DNA from: Amphiura filiformis
Lineage: Eukaryota; Echinodermata; Ophiuroidea; Amphilepidida; Amphiuridae
DNA length: 64,000 bases
Reading direction: 5' to 3'
NCBI RefSeq assembly: GCF_039555335.1
Contig: NC_092639.1
Span: 35,898,791-35,962,790 of the forward strand
The position numbers and the translations under genes are program-made. Of this stretch, positions 1-13,001 are shown in pieces. A model generated the notes under the pieces. It ran no database searches. It was not told the origin of the DNA and saw nothing but the letters and a program-made list of their open reading frames with translations. Within the stretch, counting starts at the first letter, position 1. Each line of letters starts with the position of its first letter.

Positions 1-348
1 AAACCAAGGATATGCAAAATACCGACATGATAACAATAACATCTCCCAATTATCCGTATTACTACCCATCTGCAGTGGATTGCACATGGTATTTCTCTGC
101 CAATGATATCAAAGGCAGTTTCGCTCTTCATTTCCTCAAATTTGACACACAACCAGAGAAAGATACCCTAACAATTGGTGTCGGTAACATAGTCACATCT
201 CAAATAAGAGCTTTATCATTTTCCTCGTGGATATCAAGCAACGTTGTAGCGGTTATTGAAGAGCAAGCAGTATGGATGAATTTTAACTCTGATTTTGCAA
301 AGTCTAGCCGAGGATTTGAAATACAAATAGAGAGAGTTAAGGAAACAG
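1..348 (+). CDS. Copy A exon: CUB1 (partial at window edge)
   Basis: CUB domain with the SPNYPYYYP and VDCTWYF signatures and the Ca-site-like [10 protein letters not shown] stretch. By comparison with copy B (exon start 36108) about 14 nt of the exon lie upstream of the window. Donor gtaaga follows position 348; phase 1 exit. Five amino-acid differences from copy B in 113 residues. Confidence 0.9.
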
Positions 349-3300
349 GTAAGATTGCGTAGCAATAAATGGGTCAGTCAATATTGACCAGTATTATATA
401 TACCTTCTTTGAAAAGTATAATGATGCTCATAAACAAAATATGCTGCATATCTTGTTTCAAAAACTTTGCAGATTTCGATTGTGTGGTATGTAAATGTTG
501 CTTCAAGTTTAAACCAATATAGTTCATGACGTATATCAGTGTGGAAGACGGTAAAACTACACTAATCATAATGTTACTTTACTTATGCTTATATATCTTA
601 TTTGTGGTGTTTGTGAATATGTGAGGTTGTTTGGTGGAGTTTTGGGTTTGTGCCGGTAGGGGTGTGTGGGTACATACATTTATATGAACATGATTATTGC
701 ACTTGTTTGTTTGTTCACAAGCATTGTCATGGCATATCGCAATTTCAATGCTACATAAAGATAGTTTTTTGCATTGCTTTAACATTTTAAATAAACATCT
801 CAAAAAAAGTAACTAACCCCCCTTAAATAATGGCCTATATTCAAAAAGAGGCTATTGTATTACAAATCTGTAAAATACGTTGGAAGCAGAATTTATTTCT
901 GCGCATTTTGACACCTTATTTGATACGATAGCCCAGAAAACTTTAAAGTAGTGAGGGCCAGATTTGAAAGTTGCACTTATGTACAATACAAAAACACTCA
1001 GATATCATTACACAGATTTCCTTCCAATTATACTGAATTCAAAATCAATACAATTTACTTCATTGATTTAAATGTACGCTGTGACCTCAATATTTATTCA
1101 ATTGCTACAAATGAAGTGTCAAAATGTGCAGAAATATATTCTGTTTCCAACGCATTTTACAAATTTGTAATACAGTCGCCCGTTTTTGAATAATGGTCAT
1201 TATTTAAGGGGGTAGTTACTTTTTTTGCGATGTTTATTTAAAATATTAAAACAATGCAAGAAACTATCTTTATGTAGCATTGAAATTGCGATATGCCATT
1301 TACACCAGTGTACTGCTCCATTGTTTTACTTGATGCTGTGACACTTTTTGAATTTTGACAATTGACCTCTCCGTTTTTTATATAAAAGAAATTTTACGAA
1401 ACTACCTCCATTTCAATCCGTTACACGAAATCAAATATCTATCAATGATAACAGACGCCTCAATAGAATTCTCCATAGTCCACTTGCCCATTAAAACTCT
1501 GATTTAATCAATTTGTGCACATCTGATCTTTTTAGTCACCGTATTCCCTCTGTTTGTTGGCTTCCCAATTGGACTACTTACTTTGGGTTGCGGTTAAGAT
1601 TCTTAACACGGGACTCTAAGGAGAGTTAAGCCAATTTCTAACTAAAATTGGCCATGATGTAATGCATCTTTAAATGGATCTAGCTTGTGATTGGTCGCCC
1701 ACATCTCGTTATGGTTTAAATCCTCCGTGCATGTGCCATTACCATTGATTACTACATTGTACACAACTTTGCGGCGCTTTGTGTACTAGGTGCATGAGCG
1801 CGTCTTGTACGTACAGGCTTTGTGCTTGCGGTTAAATTGGACTGATAAACAAGTATGATTGACAGTGTGTGTTAGGGACTAAGTCCCCGATCAAAGTCCT
1901 GTTAAAAATGTAATGTTCATAGTCGATTTTCAACTCGGGCTTTCGAATCTACCAGTTATTTTAATCAGAACTGTTCAGTATTGAAGTGCCATTTTAATAT
2001 GTTGTACTTTAATGTTACTGTCACTAATAATTTATAATTATATAAACTTTTTCATAACCAGTATTTACTAGTATTTTAAAGTAATAAAATAATATCAGTA
2101 TAATTTCGAGTTCAACTGAATGCTTTCATAATGATCAAATAACATTGAAAATTATTTGTGTAAGAAAATGGTCCACATTTACGACCCACCAAAAATATAT
2201 AAGTTACTGGTCTGATCAGGCATGATTTTTTTTGCCGTGTCAAATAATTTGTACGTAGGTGGTGGAGTGTTAAAAAGGACCACCTTTTCCACCCACAAAA
2301 AGTATGTAGGGTGGTGGAGGGTTTGTGAATTTTGATCTCGTTGATCAGTACTTCCCTGTATGCATATTTTTCTGTGCGCAGTGAAAGTGCGGTGTGTGTG
2401 TTTGTGTCTTATTGTTCGGAGAGGATTATGGTATTGCGAAAGGTGGTAAAATTATATTGTAAATATTGTCGTTTATTGTTTATTTGGGGTTTATTGTTTG
2501 TATTTATCAATGTCATGACATAACAATCATAAGGTTGAATTACATATTAAAATTCAAATACAATAATCTTTGTCAATTTATGGCTTTTGGTAGCACATGT
2601 GGCATCAACGAGATTCTACATGACTGTATCAATTAAATTGTCGTAGAATGCGCATGTTTAGATTTATGAAGTGCTACATAAGTGAGGACTTTCTTTTTGT
2701 GTTGTGTGTATTTCAGTGCCCTGCAAGCAAACTAATGTATGGTGCAAAACTGGTGACACATGCGTGGGCGAAGTGTTTATTTGCACGGATTACCCGGAGT
2801 GTCTTAACACGTCTTCGAGCTGTGGTGAGTAAAATCAATGAAGAGCAAATAAAATGTATTAAACTTAACATGCTGCTTAAACTGAATTGTATTTTTGCGC
2901 TCCCCAAATATTATAGTTGCCCAAAAACATATAGTTTGGTAGATTAAATTTCACTACATGCATATATCATGACTTTACTTTCAAAATGAGACTTTTCGTC
3001 CTGAAAATTGGGCGCGTTGCATGAACTTCGACATGAGGTAAAATCAGCATATTTCAACGTAGCATCTGCGTTTTATACTACGTTGGAATCCAAAATGGGA
3101 AATCGCAATGTCATTTTTTGTACCCAAAGTATCACACACGTTTCAATGGGCAATCTCTGCGTATGGACATCGCGTATAAATTTAGTCGATTTTCAACACA
3201 TCGCTGTACCTTTATTATAATAATTTGTTACAAACAAAAAGGATCATAATAGTTAACGTTTTCTGTAATAGACTTTCCTTCGTATGTTCATTATCATTGA

Positions 3301-6300
3301 CTGTCTTTAACAAAATGGACAATCTTCAAAACTGGCTAAATACGTGACCTCGCTTCGATACAGGAGAGTGGTTTTGAATAGATCAACGTACGTCCGATAC
3401 CTACGTTTGGAAATCACAATCTCTGTATTATCAGTCCCAGAACAACGCCAAATATGGATTAAAAGACCTTTGACCTTGGATGTACAACAGCATGTTATGA
3501 TCTAATGGGAAACTGTGCACATCAACAAACACCATTTCTATCAAAAAGGCAACGGCCGATATAATTTGAAACCACATAAATTACTAGAGTTGGTTCTTCT
3601 CTCGGCCAGTTTATTTTGCATAACAAAAATGTGCATAAAACTGCATAATGCTGCATACCAAAATGCCAAAGATTCTCAGGCTAAAAGAGTAAAAATTATG
3701 AGAGCTCCCAAGATTGAGGAGTTGTATTAAATTTTTATGCCTATACTTCCAAAATCATATGGTGGTAGACTTGTTTTCTTCGATAAGTGTTAGACTTGTT
3801 TCAAGTCTTTGAAAGCAAACCGGCCTCATTTCCAACGGCATAGTTCAATAGCATCATACAACAGTAAGTGCTTAAAATGCAAACTCAAAGTGTGGAGTAT
3901 GAGTTTCTGTACCCAAGGACGCTCAGTGATCAAAGTGTTTAACTATACATTGTATGAATAAAAATATATCCAAAATGGTCTCAAGTGCATAGTTTGGTGA
4001 CATGCATGTAACAAGCATAACTCACAATTTGACCTCAAATTTGAGGTATGAATTTTTACCCTTAACACATTAAAAGTTCACATAAATAATTTACAAACAT
4101 ATTATGAATAGAAACATGTGTTCCATAGATGAGCATGGTTGAGATTCTGCAAGGTCTTGTTTCTGGGATTGGCCAAACTTCTCTGGAGGTCTGGCATAGG
4201 TGCCAATAATATGTAACAAAACATAATTGCCAAATTTAAAGATCCATGATCCCAAATGGTTTCCCAGCATTCAGTAGAATTTTACTATACAATATTGAAA
4301 TATGAACACCATACATCATGAGCACAGCACCGAATTTGTGTGGTGCATTGTGGGATATTAATGTTTGTTTATCTTATCTTCTATCTGTATAACATTAATG
4401 TTATACTCATAAAAATGTTGTCAAGTAAACTAAATGTCTTAATATGATTTCCAGATTTGTTCTCTTTATTGTTTTAAATTAAAATGAGAGGTTCAAAATT
4501 CCAGCATTTATTCTAAGCATTGACTTGCTGGAAAAAAGGACTTAGAAATCATGAAAAGGTATAATGCCATATTTTAATCTCTCTTGTTTTAGCATTGTTT
4601 AGCAGTGGACATAAAGAAAAAATATTTAGGCCTAATCTTACTCCATTTTTTTAAAGTGTTTCTGCCCTGTTTTATGAGCCTTTTAAAACATTTTTATTTA
4701 AATGGTGCCCCATGAAAGTGCTTCCTCTTTACTCCTTCGGCTTGCAAAAATTTAGAAAACTTCTACAATTTCATCACATTCTGAAATGATAAACACAGAC
4801 ATCCTTGGGACTTGTGTTAGCAGACCCTGTCTGTTAAAACAATTAATATACCATGCCACAAGACTTCTAGTGACATGTGACATAATAACATCTTTCAGTA
4901 CACAGTTCTTTAAACCCAATATACTTGTACACACATAGAATGACCTTTGAGTCTGTTGGGTAAAAAATCTCTAACTGGAGGTCAACTTTGAGCTATATGG
5001 AGGTTATTGAGCTTTGCCATAGGAGATGAGATCATTTTGGCTCAAAAGTAACTCCTAGGGATGAATAACTCCCCAAGTCCTCTGTCCTTTTTAGTCTGCA
5101 AATCCCATTATGCGGTTATGCAGTTTTATGCACTTTCTGTTATGCAAAATAAACTTGCCGTTCTTCTCTTGGATTTGGACCAAGCTTTAGAATATCGAAT
5201 GTTGCGTTTTGAAATAAAACAAACCAGAAATTTATCACCCATTGTAAAAGATATGTGACATGTACCGAATACATGTACATACATTGGCTGACCTTGTGGA
5301 TTTCCTGGCCCAGCCATGCTAACCACATAAGGAGATTATACGATTAACCTAGTGCAGCTATTGTCATAGCAGGGTATTATTATGTAATACTCCTGATCCA
5401 TATTTGGCGTTCTCTTGGACTGATTATTATAGTACCAATTACTCATAACCATACAATCATTTTCCTCTTCCAGATAATCAGTCGGCATCCAGAAGTATAC
5501 TTTAGGCGGAGGTGCCCTATTAAATGTTAGCTTAGGACATTGAATTATTTTATTAAATTAATTAATTAATCAAATGTCCAAAGCTAACTTTAAATAGGAC
5601 GCCTCTATTTAATGAACAAAATATTATTTTTAATGAAATGATAGATACAAATTGACACTCTAATTTTCCTATACAGCGGTGTGTGATGATGATATTGATT
5701 TTAAGTGTTATTCTGGCGTTGGGTGCGTAGACAAGGCTCTAGAATGCGATGGCATCAGAAACTGTATGGATGGATCGGATGAATGGGTTTGCTGTGAGTA
5801 TTAAACACCCCGCCCACCCACACAACGCCTACACCCACACATATTCAATTAAACGGAATAAACTGCATATTCGTAAATAGGCCATTTATTCCGTTATCAT
5901 GTTTATGATAAGGATAATGAACTGAGTGCAATGCATTCGTCAAGATAATCGCACGCGCCGTGGAGTTATTGCATTTAGCTCGAGAGCCGATAGGCTCGAG
6001 AGCTAAATGCAATAACTCCATGGCAAGTGCAATATATCTTGACGAATGCATTTGCACGAGTACAGTATCCGTCATACACTTTGAGTGTATTAAAACAATA
6101 GGCAATATTAATTGCTGCATTCATTATATTAGTTTTAATATTAGGGAAAATATCTTACATTTTAAAAACACCGTCAGGCCATGCCATTGACCAGCTAGGT
6201 AGCATTTAACTGGTAAAGAAAATCAATCCCTGTATAAGCTAGCTATCAATGGTATCGATTGCGCCATACGTCGTACTTTAGTATGACGTATGGCGCAATC

Positions 6301-9300
6301 GATACCATTGATACGCATGGTTTGTAACCAATTGACTTTATGTTGTGATCATTTAATATCGTGGTTTCGAACACAGAGAGCACTGAACCAGTTCACCTGG
6401 AAACGATCAATTTAGATGTCCGACTAGTACTACGGTGAATTGAGATGAGAAAAAAAAATATGAACTGGACTTTATAGCTCTATAATTTGAACTTTAAATC
6501 TACTTATATTAAAACAAACGACATTGGGATTTTACAATTTGTTCAGTATTATAAAGCATGATCATGATATTATGCGCTAGTGTGTGTTTCCCGGGCCCGG
6601 CCATGTTATTTTAGACATAGGCCTACATGTATTTCATTTGTAAAATGCTGAATATTTTGCAATGGTGTCATCTTGTAAAATTATGATCCACCTGTTTTTG
6701 GCACTTTTTAATTAATAGAAGCTCGATTATTCTCATTTGATGTTTGATTTATTTGAGGTCATTAATCATAATTTATGACAACGATATTTGCAAAATAGAA
6801 CACCGTTTGTAACTATACCATTTTAACACCACAGAATGTATATTCGTACTTTTTTGATGGTATATATATCAAACAGACAATTATATAGTTATGTGACCAG
6901 GCGGCATAGGAAGCGCAACAAGTGACGTACGAGGCTGGCGAAGATACAGGGCTGACAGCCCCATTCAAAATACACGGTTAGCAATTACAAATGGAAAATT
7001 AACATACTTGCAGTGGGGTACTTTGTAGAACCCCGACGGTTTTAGAGTAAGATAATTTTGCTTTGACACTACATAACAAATTTAGAATTGTTTGTGAAGA
7101 TTTCATGATTATGTGTAAATCCAATGGCGACCTCAAAATTGGCGCTATCGCTTCCATCACCGCCTGTATGTGACCTCTGTGTCGAAAGCGCCACCTAACT
7201 CTACTATATAATTATGTGAAAGTAGTGTTTCTAGTATTTGAGCGTGCACGTATTATCTAGAATCTATTGTTTAGCGTGCGGGTTTTAGATAATGCATTGT
7301 TTAGCGTGCAGGTTTATATAATTTGGGCTATGAAGGGTAGTTCGCAAAAATAATGCACGGGAGAAGAATACATAACGATGAACAGAAACGGGCACTAGAA
7401 GTGTATAGACAGATAAGACAGTGTGATTCAAAATGAAGTAAACTCATGTTTGTGGCGTTTTTGTACGAAATATAGAAGGAATTAGTCATGATCATGGTAG
7501 TGTGTTGACTGGTATAGCGCGATATTCAAATGCAAAATAAAGTTGTGTGGCAGGAGTACCTAGCGGGCTACATTGTGGCAGAAAATATTGCAAAATATGG
7601 GTCACAAATACCGATTTTCCCTCTATTTTATCACAATTTTTTAACTTCACCTAGGATTAGAGAGGAGGAAATTATTGAGGAGGCTGAGCCCCCAAGCCCC
7701 CTCCCGTTCCTAAACCTATGGCGGCTGACGGCTATTTGACGGCTCTATAACCTTTGACCTCGTATTTCTTTTATTGCCCACTGGGCACCTGTCATTTTTG
7801 ACCACTTAACATATTAGGCATCAACTTGAACCAAGAAATGTTAGTCATACGCAACTTTACACTAAAGGGGAAAGAACAAAAAAGGCATTTACTAGATAAT
7901 GGACATCATGTAATATTTTTAATAAAGGAGGTGTGATCTCCTCAATCCATATACTGTTTTACACAGCTTTGAAGGAGTAAATGAATGGCTACTTGTGAGA
8001 GTAAAATGTTTACTTGACATTCGCAGATGAATGCAGCATAGATATAGGGAATTTACTCAACAACGGTCCAATATTCATATCCTCACCAAACTACTATTTT
8101 GGCATACCGTACCCAAGTAACCTAGACTGCATATGGTTATTTACGGAATCACAACTCGGAACCTATATGATTAGCATACTAGAGCTCACAACGGAATGGT
8201 GGGATGTCCTCGCTGTTGGACATGGACACAATGTTACTGATGATACTATGGGTGTACTTGTAAGAGAATGGTCGTTTCCTTCAAGTATCCTTGTGCCGTA
8301 TATGAAAATGTGGCTGAAGTTTTCATCCAATCATGCCATAGGATTTCGTGGTGTTTTGATGGAGATTGAAAGAAGACCAGGAACAGGTAAAAATTGCATG
8401 CTTTAAATCATATTCCCAAATACAGTGTATCCTATATAAATGTATTGAATCATTTACATTGCAAACTATAGGTCATTCAGAATTCACTACCATCGCGTGA
8501 TAGTCAACTCCATAAAAGATTTTTAAAGCATTGTGTGAACGACTTCCTAACTTTTCCTCAAATTTCAACTTTTTTGTATCATTATAATACTCAATGGTGT
8601 ACTAAAATACCCTGTGAAAAACTAAGCCTGAAGTGCATTAATTCCAGTAACATTGAAGAGTTTTTGATTAAAACAATAATGTGTGATTTGCATAAAGTGT
8701 TCGTCAATACAGCTTTAGTCTCCTCCACCTTCGCAACACGGTACGTGGAGTAACTGGAATCACACTGTCGGCGGAGGAGAATACTAGCTGGTCAGACTGG
8801 CATTTGATCGATTTACTACAGAATAAATTGTATACTCAAAATATAATTTTAAAATTATAAACCTGATAACTTATATATTTGTGTACTAAAGTATAAGGAC
8901 ACGTGAATAACATCATGTAGGAAACAATATGGCCGCTAATCCGCCTATTGTCTAGACCTAAGCTATATCGTCCGGTTTCGTTACGTTATTTCAGATGCCT
9001 ATCCCGTCTATTGATCCCTGATTTTATGTAATTCCACCCTCACTTTTGGTTTCTGCCTTTTACGCCCTCAATCCCTTTTCGCGCTGCTTTTGTCTTTGTT
9101 TTTGTTCCATATTGATCATGTCTTATCATACGCATTGCCGTCACCAGCACACATATTTTGCATCTCTCCTCTCGGTAAGTTAATGTTTTGCTTAGGTTTT
9201 TATACATTCCCATACTCATTCTGTTTTTTATTGTTGGCTCTATTCAGGAACCATAGCATCATAATTTTGCTATTTTTATTTTGCCATCAACAGTTTGTAT

Positions 9301-12300
9301 TATAATTCCTTTTTCTGTATAATCTTTGTACATAAACATTGTTTCTGGTCTGCTCAGTTTTTGATTTTGTAATATTTTCCAGTAATGTATGGATTTATTG
9401 CCTGACATTTATGTATCCTCTCTCTGTTTATTCATTTAACAGTTTGCCAATGCCATCCTTGATGAAGCCCTGAAGGCGAAAGCTCGGATTAAATTTCATG
9501 TTACATGCTACGTTGTCATCTGTTCTCATTTCTTATTTATATATATATATATATATATGTGTATATGTATATTTATACCAACATTTTACTCATAGTTAGA
9601 CTTTCTTTTGAATAAAGTGCTCAATCCCAAAAGGGAGAGCATATAAAAATTCAATATTTTGTATTGAGATCAAGAATTTAATTTTCCATACGTGGATAAC
9701 AAATGTACTTTCATGCTAATGTATTGACTTTTGATTGTGTAATTAGTTGAGTGCTTACCCGACCAGTTCGCGTGTTCTAGCGGCTTTGGCTGTTTAGACC
9801 AAGCTTTGGTTTGTAATGATAAGGGAGAATGTATGGACTGGTCAGATGAGTGGGCATCCCCATGCGGTAAGTTTTCGAAATTCATGATCAGGGTTGCTAT
9901 ACACCATCAGTGAGGATTCATACTTTGGAACTCGAAGTCAAAATATTCGATGCAACAAGTATTCGTTATTCAATCAGTTTCAATTCATTTTTATCTTCTA
10001 ACGAATGTTTGTTGAAACAAAATAAAACATATTTGACGTCGAATATAGCTGGTGCATTATATTATCGATTTTACGTCAACAAAAATTCGTTACAAGTTGA
10101 TTTGAAATATAATTGGAATAGATTGACTGAGCAATACTTGTTGTACCGTACAATCGACGTCGAATATTCAGTTATTCTTATTTCGATTTCATTGTTTTTT
10201 TCATTGGTGTACTTTCTAGATTATTGCCCCAATAATACTGTTTCCGTCGGCAACGAAGTACTCGATTACAAATCGCCATTTTACCCTCTCTACTACCCGA
10301 ATAATCTGGACTGTTTCTGGCGCGTCACAAGTGACCATTCATCAGGTTCTCTGCTAATCACATTCCAGACGATTAGTTTGCATTACGAACAGGACATCTT
10401 ATACATCGGTATTGGGAACGAGATTACATACTCTGCTGTAATTCTACGTCTTACAGGCAATGCGGGGCCACGAAAAGCATCAGTCGAAGACTCGGCATTG
10501 TGGTTGAGACTGACTACAAATACTGAGGGTCAAATATCGATCGGTGTTTGGCTACAGATTGAATGGCGGGAAAAATATGGTAACATTTTACTCTTCTGTT
10601 GACAAAATTGAAAAAGGCCTTAACCTTAAAACCAATTTCATAATATTATTGCTATTTAAAAGTAATGAATTTGTGACCGTACACCACGAATGAGCCGTAA
10701 ATTCGTCTCCGGTCAATTTAGTTTTATTTCGTGTTTAGAAAATATATATCATAAGCTTTAAAATGGTATATCATTTGACTTCAAACGATATCCAGAAGCG
10801 GGTTATGGTTTGTTGAACTTTGCTCCTTCAACAAAATGGGTTTTTTTCGGTTCTACATGTGTCTCTATTTCCACATTGCTGGTAACAAATATCAAACAGT
10901 CATAATTGGCGGTCATTTCAATTCATCCCATAGTCAGCGAGGTTCAGGAATGTCCTTGTTGATTGTTGGTTATACATACCTAGACAAAATACAATGCTTT
11001 GTAACCCATCACTTGAACAGGATTTAGTCAAAGCAAACAAAGACCAGAGCTATTTAAAAATTCTATAGAAATAGGTAGACGCTTATTATCCTCTTCAACA
11101 ATAGGATTATCGATTGGTTTAAAAGGTGTTTGACAAAATGAGACACTTGTCGCACCAATTTCAGGTACCTATGAATATGACCTTCATGCACATTTTACAC
11201 TGTAACTCAGAATACAATTTATGACATTTACGGCTCATTCGTCGTGTACGGTCACATTTAACAGTAATCCGTTTGTCAAAAAAACATTTTAACCCAACTT
11301 GGATCGTTGATTGTGCAAGCTTTGTAAACACTACATAAATGGTAATATTTAGCGTTAGTATTAATACCCGTGGTATTGATATTGAATATAAATATTGATA
11401 CTGATTGATAATGATACACTGCTTGCCTTTTGTGTAGGTTTAATATTGGAATACAATGCAACAAATTATCAATCACCTTTAAATATTTTGCATCATTTTC
11501 TTCTATAGTTGGTTGTGATCCAGATCAATTTCTATGTTCTAATGGCTATGGTTGTGTAGATGAAGCCACAGTATGTGACGGCCAGGACCAATGTTTACAT
11601 GGATCGGACGAACGAGACTGCAGTAAGATATGGTTTGTTAATTTGGTTGGTTCGCTAAAAGGAAACGGAATCCATAGTTTGCCGGGGTGTATTGATGTGT
11701 ATTTACTGCTAACATAAACATAGGGCCTATCACAACTACAGTATGATCTCCGTTATCTTATTTTATTTTTATTATATATATCATTTATTATACATTCTTT
11801 GTGTTAATACTGGTTTGTATAATATTTGTCCAATTAGATTTCTGTGGCATTGAAGATATGTATCTTACTCCTAACAATGAATTCAATGTGACGTCACCAC
11901 GGTTCCCTAGACAATACCCTCTTACCATCGACTGCTCCTGGACATTAGTTACTTCTACCAGAGGAAACATCGTCATAGAAATCATAACATTGGATACTGG
12001 TCTATACCAAGACAAGTTTTACGTAGGAGCGCCTAATGCGACCATTCCATTTGACGTTTATGAGGCTATTGAAGGACCACTTGTGTTAAGGTTCACAGGA
12101 TCCGAAGCACCGAAGTCGGTGTTGTTGCCCCATTCGGAATTGAAAATGGCGTGGGATGCGTCGCCGTGGAGCCGAGACAAAAACACTGGTTTTTTTGTGA
12201 GAATAACATGGTCAGAAACTAATAGTAAGTAAACGAGAACGTTATTATCATGGCTAGTTATTATTATATCGTGGCTTGTTCCTAATATTTCAAAGCTGTA

Positions 12301-12970
12301 ATCAAGTATAATGGTATTTTGAAAAGCAGTCGACTTCAGGATAACATTCATTTAATGTAATATCAAAATGGTCGTGGTCCAAGAGTTAATAATCAAGGGA
12401 AACCAAGATGGGCCATTCGACACATTTTGACACAGGGCGTGAGTAGCCTTATTTGCGAGAGATAATTTGCGAAAAATGAAATGAAATCTGTACCCAAATC
12501 ATTAACTTCCTATTAATACATCGAAATGTGTTTGTGCAACAACCGGTTCTCTACTAAAGCGCTAATAGTAAACACTGCACACCGGTCTTAATAAAATGCT
12601 AACATTAAACACTTTAATGAGGAGTGATACCACCCTCTGTTGTTATGCAGTTGATGCTGTTATGTAGTTTATTTTGGTCCAAACCATAGGTGTTTTTCGG
12701 ATGCGCAAGGCAAGTTTGAGGCCCTCTCTGGGCCCGGGCCGCTTAATTTCTTTCTGCAACCATAATGGGCCGCAATATATCACTAACCGCATAGTCCGAG
12801 GCAAGGTTCATTATTGTCAGGGTTAGGGTCTTAGGGTTAGGGTCTTGGGGTTAGGGGTTAGGGGTTAGGGGTTAGGGTTAGGGTTAGGGTTAGGGTTAGG
12901 GTTAGGGTTAGGGTTAGGGTTAGGGTTAGGGTTAGGGTTAGGGTTAAGGTTAAGGTTAAGGTTAGGTTAA

Positions 12971-13001
<31 letters not shown>

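Larger units (their letters stand above)
5910..7400. other. 1.5-kb block in copy A missing from copy B
   Basis: Copy B runs directly across this interval (about 47015). The block holds two strong hairpins (5926-6056 and 6244-6313) and an imperfect direct repeat TATATARTTATGTGA at about 6888 and 7203. No coding exon recognised. Confidence 0.55.

Noticed and set aside
9910-10219. In-frame extension of the CUB3 exon to the left
   Set aside because: Open by chance; a clean acceptor at 10219 and the phase-1 junction give a standard CUB, and the copy B frame does not extend the same way.
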